Part shown: positions 34,210 to 45,752 of the stretch, in pieces
How the letters are laid out: each line of letters begins with the position of its first letter
Position numbering within the stretch: the stretch's first letter is position 1
From: Pseudopyrenochaeta lycopersici
Lineage: Eukaryota > Ascomycota > Dothideomycetes > Pleosporales > Pseudopyrenochaetaceae
Reading direction: 5' to 3'
Assembly: GCA_003313425.1 (NCBI GenBank)
Contig: NHZP01000014.1
Span: 992,001 to 1,056,000, forward strand
DNA: 64,000 nt
Position numbers and translations under genes: made by a program
Notes under the pieces: generated by a model
Database searches by the model: none
What the model was told of the DNA's origin: nothing
The model's input: the letters and a program-made list of their open reading frames with translations, nothing else

Positions 34210-37200
34210 ATGTCGGGAGTTCAAATCTCCATCGACAGAGGTGGCACATTCACCGACATCCATGCATCGGTTCCTGGGCAAGACGATATCATCCTGAAGG
34301 TTCTGTCTGTTGACCCTGCCAACTACAGTGATGCCCCTACCGAGGGTGTACGCCGTATACTTGAGATTGTCACAGGAAGGCCCCACCCCCGCGGCCAGCC
34401 CCTGGAAACTGCGCCCATTGAACGCATTCGTATGGGCACAACGGTCGGCACAAATGCGTTGCTAGAGAGGAAAGGCGCCAGGTCAGCGCTGCTTGTCACC
34501 CGGGGCTTCAGGGACCTCCTCCGCATCAGCAACCAGTCCCGTCCCAAGATCTTTGACTTAACCGTCACGATGCCGGAGCTGCTGTATGAGGACGTCATCG
34601 AGGTTGACGAGCGCGTCACAATGATGGGTTACTCGGAAGACCCCGACCCCAAGGGCATAGACGTGGCAAACGACCCAGCACTGCATATTGGCCTCACTGG
34701 CGAAGTAGTGAGGGTCCTTCACAAACCAGATTTGGCTGCCGTACGACGCGCTCTCCAGAAGCTTTGGGATGATGGGTACCGGTCGCTTTCCATCATATTC
34801 CTTCACTCCTACATCTACCCTAACCACGAGCAACAGGTTGGTGCCCTGGCTCGAGAGATGGGCTTCTCAGCATTCGAGTCTGCCGCTTTACAGCCCATGA
34901 TTAAAGCAGTTCCTCGCGGCACATCGGCCACTGCAGATGCGTACCTGACACCCATCATTAAATCGTATATAGACTCTATTTCCGCCAATTTCGAGGGTGG
35001 TCTTGCGGCTAACGGCCTGCGCTGCGACTTTATGCAGTCTAATGGCGGGCTGGTTGATTTCCGCTCTTTTGGTGGCTTGAAGAGTATCCTTTCTGGTCCC
35101 GCCGGAGGTGTCGTGGGTTATGCTCAGACTGCCTGGGATAGGGACCGGAAAAAGGCCGTCATCGGCTTCGATATGGGTGGAACATCGACAGACTGCTCGC
35201 GGTTTGCAGGCACGTACGAACACGTCTTTGAGACAGTAACAGCAGGTGTCTCCATTCAATCCCCGCAGCTTGATATAATCACGTAGGCTATGCCCTTACA
35301 AGAACCCCATTACCATTTTCATTAACTCAATGTCACAGTGTCGCCGCAGGTGGTGGTTCTCGTCTCTTCTGGCGAAACGGCCTCTTCGCAGTAGGCCCTG
35401 AGTCTGCAGGAGCACACCCTGGGCCAGCTTGCTACAGGAAGGGCGGTCCTTTAACTATAACGGATGCAAATCTGTTCCTAGGACGCATCGTTCCTGACTA
35501 CTTCCCCAAGATCTTTGGTCCTAACGAGGACAAGCCTCTAGACGCCGAGATTGTGGCTGAGAAGTTTGCTGAATTGACTATCGAGATCAACATTGACAAT
35601 AAGATGAACAGCCGCCCCGAGTTGACTGCTAGCCAGGTGGCCCATGGCTTCTTACAGGTCGCATCCGAGGTCATGGCTCGCCCTATCCGCGCCTTGACTG
35701 AGGCGCGAGGCTATCGCACCTCTGATCATGTTCTATCTTGTTTCGGTGGTGCTGGTGGCCAGCACGCGTGCGATGTCGCACGTGCTCTCTCCATCGAGGA
35801 GATTGTCATTCACAAATACTCATCTATCCTCTCCGCATATGGCTTGTCATTGGCAGACCTTGTTCATGAGATCCAGAGGCCGGCTGCTATCGAGCTCAAG
35901 CGCGAGAGCGTCCCTATCATCTACGAGGCCTTCACAAGCATTTCAACAGAAGCTAAAAAACACTTGCTTGACCAGAAGGTTGAAGATGGCCGCATCCGCC
36001 TCGAGGTATATCTTAACATGAGGTATGAAGGATCTAGTTCTAGTTTTATGATCATGCAGAATGCCGGTAAGGATCTGGCGGACTTCCAAACTAGGTTTGA
36101 AGAAAAACACTCTCGAGAGTTTGGCTTCATATTTCCGGAGAAAAAGATCTTCATTGACGATTACCGAGTCCGCGCAATCGGATCGACCTCAGAGCATAAG
36201 GAGAAGAGCCCCTACCAGCAGCTGCAGGACCTTTTGCACGTCGAAGTGGCTACGCCGCCCCCCAAGGCTAAGACTTGTGTCTACTTCGATGCTGCCACCG
36301 GATATATTCCTACGGATCTCTTCCTTCAAAGTGATCTTGTCCCTGGAGTCAGGGTTTCCGGCCCTGCAATTATTCTGGACAAGACACAGACCATCCTTAT
36401 CAATCCCGGAGCCTCCGCTATAATTCTCGACAACACTGTCTTCATTGAGCTCAAGGAAGACCTGTCTACGGCAGTTGTCAGGCCAAAGCAATATGAGCGC
36501 TCAGTGAACCCCATTCAGCTGACCATCTTTGGCCACCGCTTTATGAGCATCGCCGAGCAGATGGGTCGGACCCTTCAGAAAACCTCAGTCTCAACAAATA
36601 TCAAGGAGCGGCTTGATTTCTCCTGCGCTATCTTCTCTCCGGATGGTGGTCTCGTCGCTAATGCCCCTCACGTACCCGTCCACCTCGGCTCCATGCAGTT
36701 CTGTGTAAAGTATCTATACCAAGAGTGGAAGGGCCGCCTTGAGGAGGGCGATGTGCTTCTGGCCAACCACCCCGCAAGCGGCGGTACTCACTTGCCTGAT
36801 ATTACTGTTGTGACTCCTGTGTTCGACAGCGGAGATATCGTCTTCTTCGTCGCTTCAAGAGGCCATCATGCTGACATTGGTGGTACGCGGCCAGGATCCA
36901 TGCCTCCTGATTCGAAGTGGTTGCATGAGGAGGGGGCTGCTATCCTCGGAGAAAAACTTGTATCCAAGGGCTGTTTCAATGAGGCACGTATTATTGAGAT
37001 TCTGCTATATGAGCCAGCAAAGCAACCTGGCAGCTCTGGTACGAGAACTCTGCATAATAACCTCTCGGATCTCAAGGCCCAGGTAGCCGCGAACAAGCAA
37101 GGCATACGTCTCATCCAGGCGTTAATTCAGGAGTACACCTTGCCCGAGGTCCACAGATATATGTTTGCCATCCAGTGTGTCTCTCTGCACTTTGCTTATT

Positions 37201-38176
37201 TGGAACAAAATCATATGCTAACCGTGTCCACAGGGAAAACGCCGAATTTGCAGTCCGTTCACTGTTGAAGAAGATGCACGCTTCAATGCCTGCTACAAGT
37301 CTGAAGGCCATCGATTATATGGATGACGGCACACCTATTGCGTTAACGGTCGAAATAAACGGGGAAACAGGTTCGGCTGTCTTCGACTTTGCTGGCACGG
37401 GGCCACAGGTGTATGGCAATACCAATGCCCCGAGGGCTATCACTCACTCAGCCATCATATATTGTCTCAGAGCGCTTGTAGGTTCAGATATTCCCTTGAA
37501 CCAGGGATGCCTTAATCCGATTACCGTTCGTATTCCAGAATCCTCCATTCTATCTCCGAATCTCAGCGCCTCAGTCGTTGGTGGCAACGTCCTGACCTCA
37601 CAGCGCATCACAGACGTGATCTTGTCAGCGTTTGCTGCGGGTGCAAACAGCTCCGGCTGCATGAACAACCTTACATTCGGTATTGGTGGAAAGACAATCA
37701 ACGACAAGGGCAAAGAGGTGATCGAGAAGGGCTTCGGATACTACGAGACTATTGGGGGTGGCGCTGGGGCAGGACCGACGTGGGATGGCACAAGCGGGGT
37801 GCATACACACATGACGAACACGCGCATCACAGACCCAGAGGTGTTTGAGAAGAGATATCCAGTCCTGCTAAGGGAGTTCAGTATCCGTGCCGGGTCAGGA
37901 GGCGAGGGTCTACATTCTGGTGGTGACGGTATCATCCGCGACATTGAATTCCTGGTGCCGGGGGTGCAGGTCTCGATCCTGTCGGAGCGGCGCACACGGG
38001 AACCCAAGGGCGCTGATGGAGGTGGTAATGGTGCCATGGGCCAGAATATCTGGGCGCGTACCGATGGGACGCGCTTAAATCTTGGAGGAAAAGCAACAGT
38101 AACATTTAATAAGGGAGATCGTATTATAATTAAGACACCAGGCGGTGGCGGCTGGGGCAAGAAGGTCAGCGCATGA
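34210..38176 (+). CDS. OXP1: 5-oxoprolinase (ATP-hydrolysing), fused HyuA-HyuB type
   Basis: A cytosolic enzyme that opens 5-oxo-L-proline to L-glutamate using ATP, as in the glutathione cycle. It has 1283 residues in three exons: 34210-35282, 35339-37174 and 37234-38176. Introns of 56 and 59 bp were placed by frame and by GT...AG with a GCTAAC branch in the second. The hydantoinase A half starts with [14 protein letters not shown] (residues about 5-18) and has [13 protein letters not shown] near 318 and [14 protein letters not shown] later. The hydantoinase B half begins near residue 748 ([20 protein letters not shown]) with [13 protein letters not shown] and [13 protein letters not shown]. 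The length matches eukaryotic OPLAH/Oxp1. Related hydantoin or other lactam hydrolases share this fold, so substrate is inferred. The adjacent cyclase-like gene supports a role in 5-oxoproline turnover. Confidence 0.93.
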
Positions 38177-38375
38177 TACTAGGCTTGGCTATGAACAGTA
38201 GCCTATTTAATCATGTTCTTGCTCGTAGTGTCTTTGTATAATGTAAAATCAGTCTTGTCGCAAGGATTTTACTCTTTCGGCCCAGGCTGTGTTTCATTCA
38301 TTGATTCATTCATGTACAGTATGTTACGCGGTGTCTGTTGGGGACTGGTGGGCTCAGCAGGGCTATCAGTCACAC
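38177..38375. other. Convergent intergenic spacer
   Basis: About 200 bp lie between the stop codons of the 5-oxoprolinase (+) and the NDUFAF3-like gene (-). No feature is seen. Confidence 0.6.
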
Positions 38376-39162
38376 TCATCGTCCTTCGCTCCAGCCGATG
38401 GGAGTGAGTGCAGCTGCGACCTGGCTCACGCCTCGCTCAGTGGCGAGCAGATTGAATTGTGCTGCAGCATTTCTGGTGTCCTGAATCTCGAGCCTTATGC
38501 CGAGACCGTTTAGGTATGTGCGCACTGCGGGCGCGATGGGAATAACGTGAGGGCCGGTGCCGATGATGAGAAGATCTGTGACATGTTAACCGCTGTCCGC
38601 TTTCCAACTACCATGCATGAAATACATGTAGCATACCAGGCTTCGGATACACCAGCTCCAACACTCCCCAAGCTTCTTCTGGCACATCCCATTGCCTCTT
38701 CGTGTTCAAGAGCCTTCCCGTCATAGGGCCGTCACCAGTGCCTCCTTCAGCAATGGTGTCTTCTCTCCTACCTTGTTGTAACCATGGTCGCCACCGAAAG
38801 GCCTCCCCTCCCACAAGTAGCAGCCCGCTCCCGCTTATTCGCATCTGGTTGTTCAAGGCAAATCCATCGCCGGTGCAGGCATCGATGGCTGTTGCCGGCG
38901 CGGCCGTATTGCGGAGGACGTCCAGTGCGCCAAAGTCGGTTTGTGTGTCTTCATCACTCTTGGGGCCACGATCGCGTGACTTGGGAGGCTTGGACTGCAG
39001 CAGACACGCACGCGTGGTGTGCATATGACGGATTGGATGTCTCTGAAGCTTGGACGCTTGTGTTGTAGCTGCAGGTCGAATGCCCGCGGTTGATGCATAT
39101 TGGGAAATCTGTGTCAGGAATCTTGGCACAAATCGCGTGCAATAGACTATTTTTCGTTCCAT
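38376..39162 (-). CDS. NDUFAF3-like complex I assembly factor (DUF498/Mth938 domain)
   Basis: A predicted mitochondrial protein of 241 residues in two exons: 38637-39162 and 38376-38575 (61-bp intron, donor GTATGC, acceptor CACAG). The C-terminal half has the DUF498 core: ISGSGLLLVGGEAFRWRPW, then GVLELVYPKP joined to DLLIIGTGPHVIPIAPAVR and IQDTRNAAAQFNLLATERGV. NDUFAF3 in animals acts in early assembly of NADH:ubiquinone oxidoreductase. The first about 70 residues are basic, Ser/Thr-rich and lack acidic clusters, consistent with a mitochondrial presequence. ATG at 39162 is the first in frame. A later ATG (LQRHPIRHMHTTRA) is also possible. Confidence 0.88.
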
Positions 39163-40072
39163 CTTGCTCTGCGGTAGGCATGGGAAACCACCAGAATACT
39201 GGATGCTCCTGGTATGTTGGAACACTGAGAGTCGACATCATCAATTCGAAATATTGAGCTCGGGTCACCTTGCGCGCAGAGCGGCTTAAATCGCACCCCA
39301 CTTGATTTAGAGTTGTCCTTACTGCTACAGGTCGTATTCATTTGTTTGCCTTTAACATAAAAAAACAGTTTATATGTCGTGAAGATGTTTTAGGATGCTA
39401 TCTCATCTGCTACGCATTGCCCGGAAATTGTGAGTCGGCCACGGCTATGCTAGGAGTTAATGCAAGCTCTTGCAACAATGAAATAGAACAGAACGCTAGA
39501 GTCGAAGCGAGGCCTATCGCCGGCAAGTCGGGAACATACACACTGCTCCACATCGCATTGAATTTCCACGATCGAGAAAGGGAGGAAAGCACTCAGTTTC
39601 AGCTCGTTTACTGATGGCACAGTTGATCCCTTTAGGATCGCCGAGAAACGATGTAAGTCGTGAGGATGTAAGGGATGCTCATCGTTGCTGTTCATCTTTC
39701 CTTCTCGGATGAGAAAGACGCCGTATACAGTGCTCATGTCATTTTGCCTCTGATGTAGCTTCACGGCAGCTGTCATGATGCCATCTTATCTCTAAGAATC
39801 TTGCAGCGACAACTCCGTACATTCTTTTAGTCCAACGCCGCCAGAAATCTGTGAATTATGATAGTACAGCCACTTCGTATGCATAACTCTTCAACTCCTT
39901 ACATGTCAGCCGCCAAAGTTCCAGGTGCATATTGTCGTCCACCAAGTATTCACGTGGGTTGCCGAGAAGTCATCCTGCTCACACCGCCTGAGTACCATCT
40001 GCGATTTACGAAAACAGTTATACAAGCGAGAATTCTTAGAGTATTCTTTCTACTCGTTTTTTTTTTGAACCA
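39163..40072. other. Gene-free interval
   Basis: About 0.9 kb of ordinary composition. Short ORFs exist on both strands, but none has recognisable motifs or intron context. Confidence 0.5.
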
Positions 40073-40989
40073 CTAAATCCGTGGGTTATGACTTCCTTCA
40101 GTCATATTGAATGACGTTACGCCGAGTTCTGGCGTGTTTCTGGACCCAGGCATCTCATGCACGGCGCTCTCCGTACTAGCTAACTGTGCAGGCTTCACCT
40201 CTTGCTGGTAGCGATAAACCTCGGTCGGCACACACTCCTCAGGGTGACTGTACGGTGGTGCCGCTGCGTGCGCACTCTTTCGCCACTGTAAAGCCTTGTA
40301 GATGAATACGCCCAGCGCGACTAAAGCAATAACTCCGAGCGACGCGCCAACGCCGATCCCTGCTTTTGCACCTGTGGAGAGTCCGCCATTCCCAGTGCCC
40401 ACCGCTGAGCTTGAGGCCGCAGGAGTAGAATACGTCGCCGACATGGAGGGTGAAGACATAGAGGTGGGTAGCAAAACGCTCGAAGTTGGAGTCGAAATCG
40501 TGTCGCCAAAGCGTCTTGCGATAGTATGTCGGGGCACGTCGCTTCCATCGGCGCAACAAGCGTCATTGCCGCCGCAGCACCACGTTGTGGACGAGGCGTT
40601 ATTAATTCCGTCACAGGATGTGACTTTGATATTGTCATTTCGTTGAGCTTCGCGCTACGCTTCGTCAGACTTTCTGTGATTCTGACTGGAAGGTCCCGTC
40701 CACCTCAACGCACCTCGTTGGAGCACAATTCCTGGCATCCGCCGTCATCCCAATTCTGCTTGGTACATGACTCCCGCCAGATGACCTTGTCGAACGACTG
40801 GCACAATCCATTCGGTAAACACGTATCCCATCTCGCGCAACAAACTGTGGACATTGGATTCGACAGATCGCTACTACAAGGTGAATAATCGGACGTTGTT
40901 TGAGTACCGTTGCGATAGTAGCATTCTGCTGTTACGGTTCGGACAAAGTCGAGCGCAATTAACGTAAAAAACGTGATTTTTAACATCAT
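40073..40989 (-). CDS. Secreted Cys-rich, Ser/Thr-stalk, single-pass membrane protein
   Basis: A protein of 285 residues in two exons: 40714-40989 and 40073-40654. The 59-bp intron (donor GTGCGT, branch CTGAC, acceptor CGTAG) restores frame. The start at 40989 gives a clear signal peptide (MMLKITFFTLIALDFVRTVTA). The ectodomain has about a dozen Cys, including ECYYRNGTQ, CCARWDTCLPNGLCQS and WCCGGNDACCADGS. A Ser/Thr/Pro-rich stalk (about residues 140-180) precedes a Gly/Ala-rich membrane segment (AGIGVGASLGVIALVALGVF) and a short cytoplasmic tail. This layout is common in fungal cell-surface proteins, including wall-stress sensors. No specific family is recognised. An upstream ATG (41085) would bury the signal peptide, so it was rejected. 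Confidence 0.8.
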
Positions 40990-41672
40990 GAATTGGTGGG
41001 AGTGGTCCTTCAGAAACTTCGGCTGACCAGCTCTGGGTATAAGACAGGAAAAGTTGTGACAAAATCTTCCCGCTCTTCTTGCCATTGGCGCAATTGGGCT
41101 GACGAACCCTGTAAACTCAGAACCAGCAGGATCATACCCTCATGGGGCGAGTGTTAGAAATACTAAGAATGGCCAGCAAATACGCACTAGCACTTGGTGC
41201 CCACAACGCTTGGAGCCGCAACCAGAGTATCGGAAACTATCGCCTACGCTGATTGGCCTATCTAGGACTGGGCGGCTATTCGCAACATGTCAGCATACGC
41301 CCCAGGGGCCGGAATGCAAGTACCACAGAAGGCTGCCCTGCGCTTGTGCCTCTTCAGCCGAATGGCGCAGCGCATGGCTGCGCACAATGACAAGAGGCCT
41401 TTATTGGATCGAGAACGATCTGATAATCGTTTCCTTTTACAGAGAATTCGCAGTGATTGCGAGTCATCGTGCCAAATATCAGGTGAGAATGTGGTGCACT
41501 TCCATACGAAAACTGAATTGTAGAGACATGGGTTTACGTTAAAACCGATAAAAGTATATATAAGTATGTACGTCATGTACAAATAGATATGTACAGTGAA
41601 AAGAGCTGGGAGTATCAGGTTGACGTGAGCCTTAACATCAATATCGCCCCAGCAGTACCTTGAAGGTTTTAC
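40990..41672. other. Gene-free interval
   Basis: About 0.7 kb between two minus-strand genes. It holds the promoter of the Cys-rich protein and the 3' flank of the beta-helix gene. No gene is seen. Confidence 0.5.
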
Positions 41673-42740
41673 TCAAGTGCAGATGGTCCTCTTTCCGCTC
41701 CCAGAGAGGTTCCACTTGGTCTTGTTTGCTGTGCAAGGATTCTCTACGACCTCTGTGTTATCGACCTTCAATGTAATCGCAATGTCCTTGCTGTTTGCAA
41801 ACTCGGTACGGGCCGCAAGACGAACCGGCCCACCACCATTTACGGTGCCGCCCTTAATGTTGACATTGTAGCAGTTTTCGAGCAAAATCGCGTTGTTTCC
41901 GTTGCTCGCAAGATCCACAGTGCCGATCTCGGCGCCTCCAGATTCAGATACGCAGAAAACGCCACGACCACCGCCGCGAGATTTCACCTTGTCAATGTAG
42001 ACATTTGTGGCATAGCCGCCGTTAAGCTTGCCGTTTTGGTTCGCAAAGCGCAGAGTTGCGTAGCCGTTTCCTGCGGCAACATTGTCCCCATCCACGAGGC
42101 CAACTTTTGCGTTTGTCACCTTTTGGAGCAACAGGCCACACTCGCCAACATTTCGCGCAATGACAGAGCCAATCTCGAGCTTGTTGATGTTCCACGTCTC
42201 AACGCAGTGACTGCTGGTCTTCTTGCAATTGATTGTCCCCATCTTAACGTTTGTGTTTGCTGCTTGGTCGCGATCGAAACGGATGCCCATTCCAGCGCTG
42301 AGATCGAAGGTTATGTCACCGAGCACAAGGTCCGTGGTACCGTAAAAGCGCAAGCCAAAGTATGGGCTACCAGTCATGGTGAGATACGGAATTTTGACAC
42401 CGGAAGCGTTGGTAACCTCGATGGCACCGCGACCGCTTCTGTTACCAACATTGATAGTGCCACATCCCTCGAAGGTCTTCCCGCTCTGAATGGTGATGGT
42501 TGATGCGCCGATGGACCCTGAGGCAATGACAGATATGCGTTGACCACTGCTGATGGAGTCGACAGCCGTCTGAATTGCTAGGCGGTAGTCTGAGCCGGTG
42601 TAGAGGGTCGTCGACCCTTTGACTGCCGTAAAGGAACTACCTGACCCAGTAACTTTGGCATTTAGGGTTCCAGAACCACATTGGGCGTACACCGAAGAAA
42701 TCGGCGTAAGTAATGCCGCCAAGAAGAAAAAGCGAGCCAT
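41673..42740 (-). CDS. Secreted right-handed beta-helix protein (pectate-lyase-like fold)
   Basis: A single-exon gene of 355 residues. A signal peptide (MARFFFLAALLTPISSVYA) precedes QCGSG. The rest is a run of short beta-strand repeats with regular Gly, Asn and hydrophobic positions (ISVIASGSIGASTITIQSG, TINVGNRSGRGAIEVTNASG, NNAILLENCYNVNIKGGTV), the pattern of parallel beta-helix proteins such as pectate lyases and polygalacturonases. No catalytic motif of a named family is identifiable, so enzymatic activity on wall or plant polysaccharide is inference. Cys pairs near both ends (CGSG, ENPCT, RTICT) fit an extracellular location. A TATA-like element lies about 95 bp upstream. Confidence 0.85.
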   Translation of the reverse strand: MARFFFLAALLTPISSVYAQCGSGTLNAKVTGSGSSFTAVKGSTTLYTGSDYRLAIQTAVDSISSGQRISVIASGSIGASTITIQSGKTFEGCGTINVGNRSGRGAIEVTNASGVKIPYLTMTGSPYFGLRFYGTTDLVLGDITFDLSAGMGIRFDRDQAANTNVKMGTINCKKTSSHCVETWNINKLEIGSVIARNVGECGLLLQKVTNAKVGLVDGDNVAAGNGYATLRFANQNGKLNGGYATNVYIDKVKSRGGGRGVFCVSESGGAEIGTVDLASNGNNAILLENCYNVNIKGGTVNGGGPVRLAARTEFANSKDIAITLKVDNTEVVENPCTANKTKWNLSGSGKRTICT

Positions 42741-42830
42741 TGAATCTGTACCGCTATCTGTATGTGGGAAAATGGCGTTGAAGTGTCAAGAATGTGTTGG
42801 TCGTAGCTTCCGAAGACGACTTGACGGCCA

Positions 42831-42837
42831 CCTTATA
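42831..42837 (-). promoter_or_regulatory. TATA-like element of the beta-helix gene
   Basis: On the minus strand TATAAGG lies about 91-97 bp upstream of the ATG at 42740, a normal distance for a fungal TATA box. It is identified by pattern only. Confidence 0.35.
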
Positions 42838-42998
42838 TTAGCCCGAGAATTAGAGGATGATGGGGCTCCACTCTATGCTTCCCCTCTCGAGAGAGCACCA
42901 AGGCTTCGATACTTCGGGCCGTCAATGATATTCTGTGCGGGCCACTAGAGTGGTTTCAGGGCGTCGGTCCAACGTTCTGGAAGTATTCAGCTCCCGAT

Positions 42999-43253
42999 CT
43001 ACCTGGCCCTCCAGATAGTCCTGTATTTCCCCATAGCTAGTTTGCCAATGATCCACCTATCATTGTTGCATGTTTCGAAAACAAACTGGATTCTCTGAGA
43101 TTCTGGTTTGCGACCTTGTGCGATATTGTGGCATGGCGCTAACGTTTCATCACCTGTACCCCAGATCGATTTGACATATGTTTCCGCCTGGTAGATTGCA
43201 TCTGCCGGCATAAGGCAAGCTGTTTCCCACTCGAACCACTGCCAAGATGTCAA
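42999..43253 (-). pseudogene. Open frame of unknown type, possible terminal exon or gene relic
   Basis: About 84 codons are open on the minus strand to a TAG at 42999. The frame has no ATG near its start. An AG at the TTGGCAG/TGG junction (about 43240) could be an intron acceptor. The peptide (WFEWETACLMPADAIYQAE, SIWGTGDETLAPC, FVFETCNNDRWIIGKL) has a protein-like composition with three Cys, but I recognise no family and found no upstream exon. Confidence 0.25.
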
Positions 43254-45752
43254 ATAATTCCGGAGTATCAGGAACGCTCTACTTTTGGAATTGCTTCCGC
43301 TCCAGTCTGCTACGCATGATCATAACCCTCGGGGCATCTATAGCCATCATACTATGCAAAGAAGTTTCGGCAGAACCTGGGGCCACTTACCCCGCAAACT
43401 GATCGTTCAGAGTTGCATCCCCAAATGTGGATAGAGTCTATCGCGACCCTCCGTCCAGGGTGTGCAACCTACTCGGGCTCATTTACCCCGTACTATATCT
43501 TGGCAAAATGTGGTTTGGCCGGCATGGCATGGCGCCTTTCGCGGCCAAGAAATTCCAAGATTGGAATATACGCCTTGTCGTCTCAGAACGCTGCGCTAGG
43601 CGGTAACTACTCTCGCGAATTATTGTCGTACTCAAGGCATAACCTGAGTACAAGCAGCGATATAAGGGTTATGCGAGAGTGCTGTCAGAGTAGGGCAAGA
43701 TATTTGGTGTAACGGATTTAATTTTTCTCGTTCCTGCATTTAGTTGCCGCGCTAGCGGAGTCGCCAGTCTCAAATGACCCACTAAGTCAAGAGTGAAATC
43801 GCCTGAGCGAGTCAGGTCTCGCCTAATGCTTTCTTCTTGGTGTTGTGGTGGTGAATCCATGACCTGGGGAAATTTGCCGTGCATACTACACCCGACATCA
43901 ATATTTAGATGGTCCGTGACTTTTTTATTCGGATTAAAGTGTCGATCAAATTAGAGGCATTTACCAACTGCTCGGAATGTTTTCTCCCAGGTTATGAAAA
44001 GTCAAGCCGACGTCCTAAATGCAGTACATATCTTGTCCCATAATTGAGTGAGCTCAAACGTCATCTAGAGAGTGGTTAAAGGTGTGTCATTATCGCCTAC
44101 TGCTAGTGGATCTATAATGCAGAACTCAAGAAGGTCCAGTAAATGTCTGTATTCTGTAAGATTGATCTATCGAACGTTGCTATGATTCAGACGCGTTTCG
44201 TTGTGTATGCAACTTCGGTGCCTCCACCATATGTACGGGACAGAAAAATTGACGCCGAACATGAGTCTCTAACGTTATATTCACGATAATCACGACAACT
44301 GAAGCCATCGGTCGGAATCATGGCTAAAAGACCTTCCGTAAACTTTCCTTACCCTCACCTACGCCGCTTCTTTGCCCCAAATGCCTCTAAATTTGGATTT
44401 TCCATCAGATTCTTACACTCTTCCGCAGGCGTCTTGGTGTTACCCCCGACAGAGTGGCTAACTCATGATATTATATGTGATGAAATCATAGCATCTTCGT
44501 GAGCTGTCGGGTGCAATATTCCAATACAAGCATTGCAAATTAGCCATATCCTTGGTAGCTACCTGCTTAAAGGCCCAAAAAAGGGAAGCGATGTATTTTC
44601 TAGTAGTGGAAAAGTGGAAGTTGAGGTACTGCATTACTAATTCAGAGACGCAATACGTCTAGCGATGCTCATAAACGCCTTGCATTAGCCTTGCAAATAC
44701 ACGATTCCGAGCCATAATAGCGAACTAAGTTAAATGGAGTGACTTATATTATTTCTTAGTCATAGCGCATATTATATACCATGACTCCTCACCGATGTAG
44801 CTCCTGTAGCGCAAGGTATATCGACGCCACTTCGCAAAGTTGCTAGTTGGACAAGCTCTTGGTGATGCCATTATGTACGCTCGTGGTCAAAATATATTGA
44901 GGCATTTGAAACCCATATTCTGGAAATTTTTCAAATACATGAGCTTTTCGATGGTGAGAATTATGACAACGTGCTGTACTTCACTAGAGAGAATGCTTCA
45001 GAATGTTTACTAAATCGTTAAGGGGGGCTGGCAGTCCGTATGATCTGGAATGCCAAGAAATGTAGAAGCGTCTAGTCAAGATCAATCTCTGCTTCCTAGT
45101 GTATCAATTGATACAAATTGTTCTTCGTTGTCGCCTTAATGAGCCTCCAATAGCTGTGGCGGGAACTGGATTGAACTACCCACCAGTCGTTAAGAAAGCA
45201 TGCGGGTGTATAAAAGTATACAAGTAGTTATGCAAGATTTGTAAACCGCTATAAGAACAAAATCACCCTCACTGAATCAGCACAAGTAATGTAGAACACG
45301 CTTCGATATCATCGTATCACTCAGGACAGAATGTCAATGTGTTTTCTGAATTAGGTGTTCTCGATGCTAATATCGAGCTCCGCACAGGTTTTAATGAAGA
45401 ACTATGCAGGAAACAACCAGCAGTGTTTGTTAAAGCAGATTCATTACTCGAGGCATCTTATTGTAGACTTACTGCTCTACAACATTACGATCCAGTGACT
45501 TTTGGGGCTTAAGTTATTATCTAATATGAGCCGGAAGCGACAAATTAAGCTGGCGCCATAAACCCCTACCTCTTCAGTCTTGTCAAGTTAGAATCCTAGA
45601 GAAACTCCAAAAGGAATCTGGCTGCAAAAGGAGTCGTCCGAGGAGATATCAAAAATTTCCTCCACCTTTCCATCAGATAGCGTCTTCAATACGCATGTTG
45701 CATGGAGCCAAGCGAAGGTAATCCAGCCTAGAAGTCCGCATCCATCAAAATC

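Larger units (their letters stand above)
42741..45752. other. 3-kb gene-poor interval
   Basis: The composition is mildly AT-rich with no confident gene or complete transposon. The only stretch of interest is a minus-strand open frame at 42999-43253, listed separately. No tRNA was recognised. Confidence 0.45.

Noticed and set aside
41085..41085. Upstream ATG for the Cys-rich membrane protein
   Set aside because: It would add 32 residues before a clear signal peptide; the ATG at 40989 fits secretion.
45140..45200. tRNA-like T-arm sequence
   Set aside because: A GGATTGAACTACCC stretch resembles a T-loop complement, but no cloverleaf could be formed.
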